Part shown: positions 7,585 to 10,667 of the stretch, piece by piece
Layout of the letters: each line of letters starts with the position of its first letter
Position numbering within the stretch: position 1 is the first letter of the stretch
Source: a bacterium UBA1790
GTDB taxonomy: Bacteria; Bacteroidota; Bacteroidia; Bacteroidales; Muribaculaceae
NCBI GenBank assembly: GCA_002314465.1
Contig: DCGA01000086.1
Coordinates: forward strand, 1 to 10,667
Direction of reading: 5' to 3'
Length of the DNA: 10,667 nucleotides
Translations under genes and position numbers: made by a program
Notes under the pieces: generated by a model
Told to the model about the DNA's origin: nothing
The model's input: only the letters and a program-made list of their open reading frames with translations
The model's database searches: none

Positions 7585-7647
7585 TTTGCTTGTGAATTTA
7601 ATGTTAATAATAAAATAGTTATACTTTCTCGTAAAATTGTTGTTTCG
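7585..7647 (-). other. Short AT-rich spacer between protease and GLUG genes
   Basis: These 63 bp separate the M6 protease stop from the GLUG start on the - strand. No hairpin with a T-run is present, and no good TAnnTTTG box was found (the nearest, TATTTTAT, is poor). This favours read-through from the protease gene, though a weak internal promoter cannot be excluded. No clear Shine-Dalgarno sequence precedes the GLUG ATG, as is usual in Bacteroidetes; the leader is A-rich (ACAAGCAAAATG). Confidence 0.5.
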
Positions 7648-9852
7648 TTAATTGCTCAGTATGATGTCGAGCAGCACGTTTACATCCACGATATCAACCT
7701 GTCCGTCGCCGTTGAGGTCGTCGGGGGCAGTACCGCCGTTGAGGATGTAATCAATCACCATATTAACATCGGCGATGTCTACCACCCCGTCGCCGTTGAG
7801 GTCACCAAATACCTTCTCGTCCTCGTCAACGACGGTGACTGTGATATCGTCGACATAACATGGAGCGGTGCGGCTGCCCGTATACTCCACAATGCGCAGC
7901 TGCACACCCTCGGGCAGAATGCTTGAGAACGTGATGGTGCTCATGGTGTTGGCCGCTACCGATACGCTTTCGAGACCGTCGTCGTTCTTGAGCGCAACCC
8001 ATGTGCCTGTAGGCGAGGTGCGGTAGTAAGTGCGAACGATGGTGCTTGAAGTAGTGGGGTTATAGAAATCGAACTTGAACGACTGCACCTCACACGGCAA
8101 GGTGTCGCTGATAATTTCGGCCGAGCGCATCATGTAGCATGCATGGGCGCCGTTGCCGGCATTGGTTTCACCCGTCTGGGCAATCTTAGCGCCACCTTTG
8201 AGGGTCCAGGTGGTATACTTTCCCTCAACTGTCGCATTGGCATCGCTCAGGTCCATGTCCTCAAAGTCCTCAACGAGATTCTCAAACTTGGTTACCGAGA
8301 GATTAAACGATACCGAGCCATCGCTGTTGCGTGCTATATCGCTAAGCCCGAACAAACCGTTAACACCGGTCCATGTGCGCAGATTAGGGGTAGTGTTGTT
8401 GTCAATAAAAGTAATGCCGCCTGTGCCGGGGAACGGGTCGGCACCCGAGTCGGTAGTGCCGCCAGTGGCACGCACGAGTTGGTAATAGTTATGTGCCGGA
8501 TTGCAGTTTACCTTGTTGTTCTCCCACACATTCACGTCGGTGGAATCGACACGCCACACGAGCATTCCTTCGCCGGGAAGATAAGCGTCCCAGCCAGTCT
8601 TGGCTCGGGTTTCAAGCAGGAAGTACTCTCCGTCTACGGGAGTATCGAGGCGATAGCCCTTGTTGGCCTTAGTGACAGGGGCAAGTGTGTAATTGCCCTT
8701 AGCGGTGAGTTTGTCGGGAGTGATGAAGCCTGCGGCATATCGCTCATATGTGCTGTAGGCACACGGAGTGCGCGACTGGTTGAGGTAACTGCCCTGTGCC
8801 ATCAGTGTCCAGCGGCCGGGTGTAACACTGCTGCCGCCACTGCCGGTGCCGTCGGTGTCGTAGAGGTCGGCAATGCCGAGTACATGGCTGAACTCGTGGC
8901 AAATGGTGCCTATGCCGTCTATAATCTGGCTCTCGGGACGTCCGTAAAGCTCGGTAGAACATGCGTATCGGCCAAACGACACACCATCGAGGCTCTTAGA
9001 AAGGATGCTCGAGGCATGGGGCCACAATAGTCGCGAGTCATTGCCCGAGAAATTGCTGCCTGGACCGGAAAACAAGAAGAACACCATGTCGACAGTGAGA
9101 TTGCCGTCGCGGTCGTAGTCTTTGTAGTTGACAAGGCTGTCGGCAGCATTGAGCGCTGCAGTGACAAGAGCCTGGGCATTGGCCGACTTGCTGGCGTCGT
9201 ACATCGAGTAATCGATGGTAACGGGACCCACCACGTCAAAGACGGGGTCGAACTCACCCGCCGAACTTGCATAGAAATAATCGCGAACCGAACCAGTGTA
9301 AGGGATGAGTTCGGGGAACATGGCATTGCTCATGAAACCCTTATAGTCCTTCTGGTTGATCATGTCGTTAAACAGGGTGTGCGGGTCGTCGTAGACAAAC
9401 GGACAATCGTTGTACTGGACGAGGATAACCAGTCCGCGGAAGTTCTTATAGTCGTAGTGGCCGTTGTTCCCGTGCAGGCGCTTACGCGCGCGTAAAGAAA
9501 AAATCGACGAAGCGTCGGGTGTGAGGTACTTGGCAGTGTTGCCGAGCCATGCCACCTCTTGCGGGCTGCGCTGGCTATCGTGAGCAACCATAGTACTGGG
9601 AACGAGCATATTATCCTCCAAAATGGCGTACTTGTAGTAGCCGTCGGCCGAATCACGGACAACGGTGTACCCGTCGGCGGTGGTACTGTAGTTAAACCAC
9701 TCATCGCCATGGAGCAAAAGAGTAAGTGATGAGCCGTCGGGCTGGAACACCACGGCAGGTTCAGGACAAGCGACTACAGCACCGGCAAGAAATGGAACCA
9801 GTGATATAGCCAGCAAAAAAGCGTACTTTATCATCAACGCAACTCCCTTCAT
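7648..9852 (-). CDS. Secreted M6-family metalloprotease with jelly-roll-like and dockerin-like domains
   Basis: The protein has 734 residues. The N-terminus is a signal peptide; after it QPDGSSLTLLLHGDEWFNY and TTADGYTVV match the prodomain opening of Bacteroidetes M6 (immune inhibitor A-like) peptidases. The zinc site is HEFSHVLGIAD (H319, E320, H323, G326, D329), preceded by DYDRDGNLTVDMVFF and followed by the Met-turn region RWTLMAQGSY (M351). Residues about 527-676 start with VEDFEDMD and end with YVDDITVTV, the usual frame of a beta-sandwich module on secreted proteins. Two dockerin-like loops (683-733) end it. It should act as an extracellular or surface endopeptidase; the substrate is unknown. 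A second ATG at base 9834 (residue 7) has AAGGGAG 8 nt before it and gives a cleaner signal peptide. VVAC at residues 26-29 could be a lipobox. A TAATTTTG promoter box lies 26 bp upstream. Confidence 0.9.
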   Translation of the reverse strand: MKGVALMIKYAFLLAISLVPFLAGAVVACPEPAVVFQPDGSSLTLLLHGDEWFNYSTTADGYTVVRDSADGYYKYAILEDNMLVPSTMVAHDSQRSPQEVAWLGNTAKYLTPDASSIFSLRARKRLHGNNGHYDYKNFRGLVILVQYNDCPFVYDDPHTLFNDMINQKDYKGFMSNAMFPELIPYTGSVRDYFYASSAGEFDPVFDVVGPVTIDYSMYDASKSANAQALVTAALNAADSLVNYKDYDRDGNLTVDMVFFLFSGPGSNFSGNDSRLLWPHASSILSKSLDGVSFGRYACSTELYGRPESQIIDGIGTICHEFSHVLGIADLYDTDGTGSGGSSVTPGRWTLMAQGSYLNQSRTPCAYSTYERYAAGFITPDKLTAKGNYTLAPVTKANKGYRLDTPVDGEYFLLETRAKTGWDAYLPGEGMLVWRVDSTDVNVWENNKVNCNPAHNYYQLVRATGGTTDSGADPFPGTGGITFIDNNTTPNLRTWTGVNGLFGLSDIARNSDGSVSFNLSVTKFENLVEDFEDMDLSDANATVEGKYTTWTLKGGAKIAQTGETNAGNGAHACYMMRSAEIISDTLPCEVQSFKFDFYNPTTSSTIVRTYYRTSPTGTWVALKNDDGLESVSVAANTMSTITFSSILPEGVQLRIVEYTGSRTAPCYVDDITVTVVDEDEKVFGDLNGDGVVDIADVNMVIDYILNGGTAPDDLNGDGQVDIVDVNVLLDIILSN
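7654..7806 (-). other. Dockerin-like duplicated calcium-loop region of the M6 protease
   Basis: Residues 683-733 hold GDLNGDGVVDIADVNMVIDYIL and, after a short GGTAP linker, DDLNGDGQVDIVDVNVLLDIIL. Both keep the Asp/Asn pattern at loop positions 1, 3, 5, 9 and 12 and the DVNxxxxxIL helix start. The linker between the loops is shorter than in the GH53 copy, but the two tails are clearly the same module type. Confidence 0.8.
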
Positions 9853-9877
9853 AGATAATCATATCATTTTAGTCCCG

Positions 9878-9885
9878 CAAAATTA
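9878..9885 (-). promoter_or_regulatory. Probable -7 box of the M6 protease promoter
   Basis: On the - strand the sequence reads TAATTTTG, an exact match to the Bacteroidetes sigma-ABfr -7 consensus TAnnTTTG. It is 26 bp from the annotated ATG, giving a leader of about 20 nt. A matching -33 TTTG is not obvious at 19-21 bp upstream; A/T tracts lie there instead. If real, it would drive the protease and probably the GLUG gene as one transcript. Confidence 0.45.
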
Positions 9886-9920
9886 CTTACAATTTTTTAA
9901 TATACCCTAAGTTAAAAAGT

Positions 9921-9947
9921 TAAAAATTTGAGTGACCCTCATTTTTA
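9921..9947. promoter_or_regulatory. Imperfect AT-rich dyad upstream of the protease promoter
   Basis: TAAAAA-TGAG (9921-9926, 9929-9932) pairs with CTCA-TTTTTA (9938-9947) around a 5-nt loop, with a 2-nt bulge in the left arm. It lies about 40 bp upstream of the TAATTTTG box. On the - strand the stem is followed by ACTTTTTAAC, so it could be either a regulator site or a terminator for pdxB transcripts. Confidence 0.3.
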
Positions 9948-10033
9948 ATATAAAAAAAGTAAAAAAATGTAAGAATATTCATAAACGGCACGATTTTGCA
10001 AAAAAGAGTTGGTTTATCATAGTGTTCAAGAAC

Positions 10034-10055
10034 GATAAAGTTGTGAAACTTTATC
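10034..10055 (-). repeat. Perfect 9-bp hairpin 33 bp after the pdxB stop
   Basis: GATAAAGTT (10034-10042) and AACTTTATC (10047-10055) are exact reverse complements around GTGA. The place suits a 3'-end structure of pdxB mRNA, but the sequence after it on the - strand (GTTCTTGAAC) has no T-run, so a simple intrinsic terminator is not supported. Confidence 0.45.
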
Positions 10056-10088
10056 TCAGAACCAAAAGCGCATCTTTTACAGGAACGC

Positions 10089-10667
10089 TCACTCCACCTC
10101 GCGGCGAAGGTCGTAATGATTGCGCAGTGATTCAAAGGCGGTTACATTGCTGCGGAGCATCGCAGTATCTACGAGCGGATTGTAACTGTCGAGGATAGAT
10201 TGCTGTGAATCCACATCGGCGCCGAGAAGAGGCGCAGCGGGCATATTGACAGGGGCTGTGAAGCCAAAGTGCCTGTTGAGTGCGTCTATTACCATGGCTG
10301 TGCCGCGCTGCTTGCCTTGCATCGAGTAACCGGCAATGTGGGGAGTTGCCACAAGCGCCTTGTCGAGAAGTGCCCGGTTGATGCATGGCTCGCCTTCCCA
10401 ACAATCAATCGCTACATCACCGTTCCACGCCACAAGGGCATCGTTGTCGCACACCGCGCCACGCGCTGCATTAAGGACGAGGCGGCAACGGCTATCGGCA
10501 AGCATACGGGCATTGCACAGGTGCCATGTGGGCCATTGTCCGTCGCGGGTGAGAGGTGTGTGATAAGTGATGATGTCGCAGTCGTCGATGCTGCCCATGA
10601 GTCCGCGCGGAGGGTCGTTGAGCACCACCTGAAAACCGAGTCGCTGAGCCCAACGGGCAACGATGCT
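10089..10667 (-). CDS. pdxB: Erythronate-4-phosphate dehydrogenase (5' end outside window)
   Basis: The frame is open to the window edge (it begins SIVARWAQRLGFQVVLNDPPRG), so the GTG at 10628 is internal; 192 residues are visible of a family that usually has about 350-380. PdxB oxidises 4-phospho-D-erythronate to the 2-oxo acid in DXP-dependent pyridoxal phosphate synthesis, in the cytoplasm. Seen: DIITYHTPLTRDG, the NAARGAVCDN segment with the catalytic Arg, DCWEGEP with the catalytic Glu, and ATPHIAGYSMQGK with the catalytic His, all in the order known for D-2-hydroxyacid dehydrogenases; ATPHIAGYS and WEGEP point to PdxB within that superfamily. The C-terminal segment after NMPAAPLL fits the PdxB dimerisation region. 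It is unrelated in function to the secreted proteins next to it. Confidence 0.92.
   Translation of the reverse strand, partial: SIVARWAQRLGFQVVLNDPPRGLMGSIDDCDIITYHTPLTRDGQWPTWHLCNARMLADSRCRLVLNAARGAVCDNDALVAWNGDVAIDCWEGEPCINRALLDKALVATPHIAGYSMQGKQRGTAMVIDALNRHFGFTAPVNMPAAPLLGADVDSQQSILDSYNPLVDTAMLRSNVTAFESLRNHYDLRREVE

Larger units (their letters stand above)
9853..10088. other. AT-rich spacer between pdxB and the protease gene
   Basis: This 236-bp stretch is much richer in A and T than the genes around it. From the pdxB side it holds a weak 5-bp dyad (10064-10078), a perfect 9-bp hairpin with a 4-nt loop (10034-10042 with 10047-10055), runs of A of 5-7 bases around 9913-9967, an imperfect 10-bp dyad with a 2-nt bulge (9921-9947) and the likely protease promoter (9878-9885). 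The frames that cross it show no protein features and are not called. Confidence 0.6.

Noticed and set aside
6877..7926. Long open frame on the + strand (349 codons) across the GLUG start and protease end
   Set aside because: It is antisense to two well-supported genes and spans the spacer between them. Its translation has no domain pattern, and its dockerin-like reading is only the mirror of the protease tail codons.
8143..9030. 295-codon open frame on the + strand
   Set aside because: It lies wholly antisense to the M6 catalytic region. The translation has no recognisable motif and the frame is best explained by codon bias of the real gene.
10034..10055. Perfect 9-bp hairpin as an intrinsic terminator of pdxB
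   Set aside because: The stem is AT-rich and no T-run follows on the - strand, so it is listed only as a hairpin.
9932..10198. 88-codon open frame on the + strand across the pdxB 3' end
   Set aside because: It runs through the AT-rich spacer and then antisense to pdxB; the Lys/Asn-rich start only reflects base composition.

Overview
The window looks like a piece of a gut Bacteroidales chromosome (Muribaculaceae or Prevotellaceae type; this is inference, as no marker gene is present). Four things point that way: dockerin-like EF-hand tails on single secreted enzymes, a very long GLUG-repeat surface protein, Shine-Dalgarno-poor starts, and a TAnnTTTG-type -7 promoter box in the one long AT-rich upstream region.

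Layout: (1) 1-907, + strand, the 3' part of a GH53 endo-beta-1,4-galactanase ending in a two-repeat dockerin-like tail. (2) 908-1272, a convergent intergenic region with a strong hairpin/T-run terminator for the GH53 gene and two further GC-rich hairpins behind the opposing gene. (3) 1273-7584, - strand, one 2103-residue secreted protein filling most of the window. It has a signal peptide, a basic Ala/Val/Lys linker, two diverged copies of a beta domain, three modules of GLUG-type beta-helix repeats each followed by a copy of the same roughly 90-residue spacer domain, and a short C-terminal tail resembling Bacteroidetes sorting or anchoring tails. (4) 7648-9852, - strand, a secreted M6-family (immune inhibitor A-like) metalloprotease with a jelly-roll-like domain and a dockerin-like tail, only 63 bp upstream of the giant gene. 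(5) 9853-10088, an AT-rich spacer with the likely protease promoter and small dyads. (6) 10089-10667, - strand, the 3' part of pdxB (erythronate-4-phosphate dehydrogenase, vitamin B6 synthesis), a housekeeping gene.

Three of the four genes encode exported proteins: a pectic-galactan degrader, a protease and a large repetitive surface protein. The protease and the GLUG protein are probably co-transcribed. The dockerin tails occur on the two enzymes, which lie on opposite strands, and not on the GLUG protein, so enzymes and repeat protein are probably displayed by different routes. No RNA genes, CRISPR arrays, insertion sequences or phage genes were seen. The most notable content is the internal architecture of the giant protein: a three-fold module-plus-spacer repeat and a near-continuous ladder of cysteines in its longest module.
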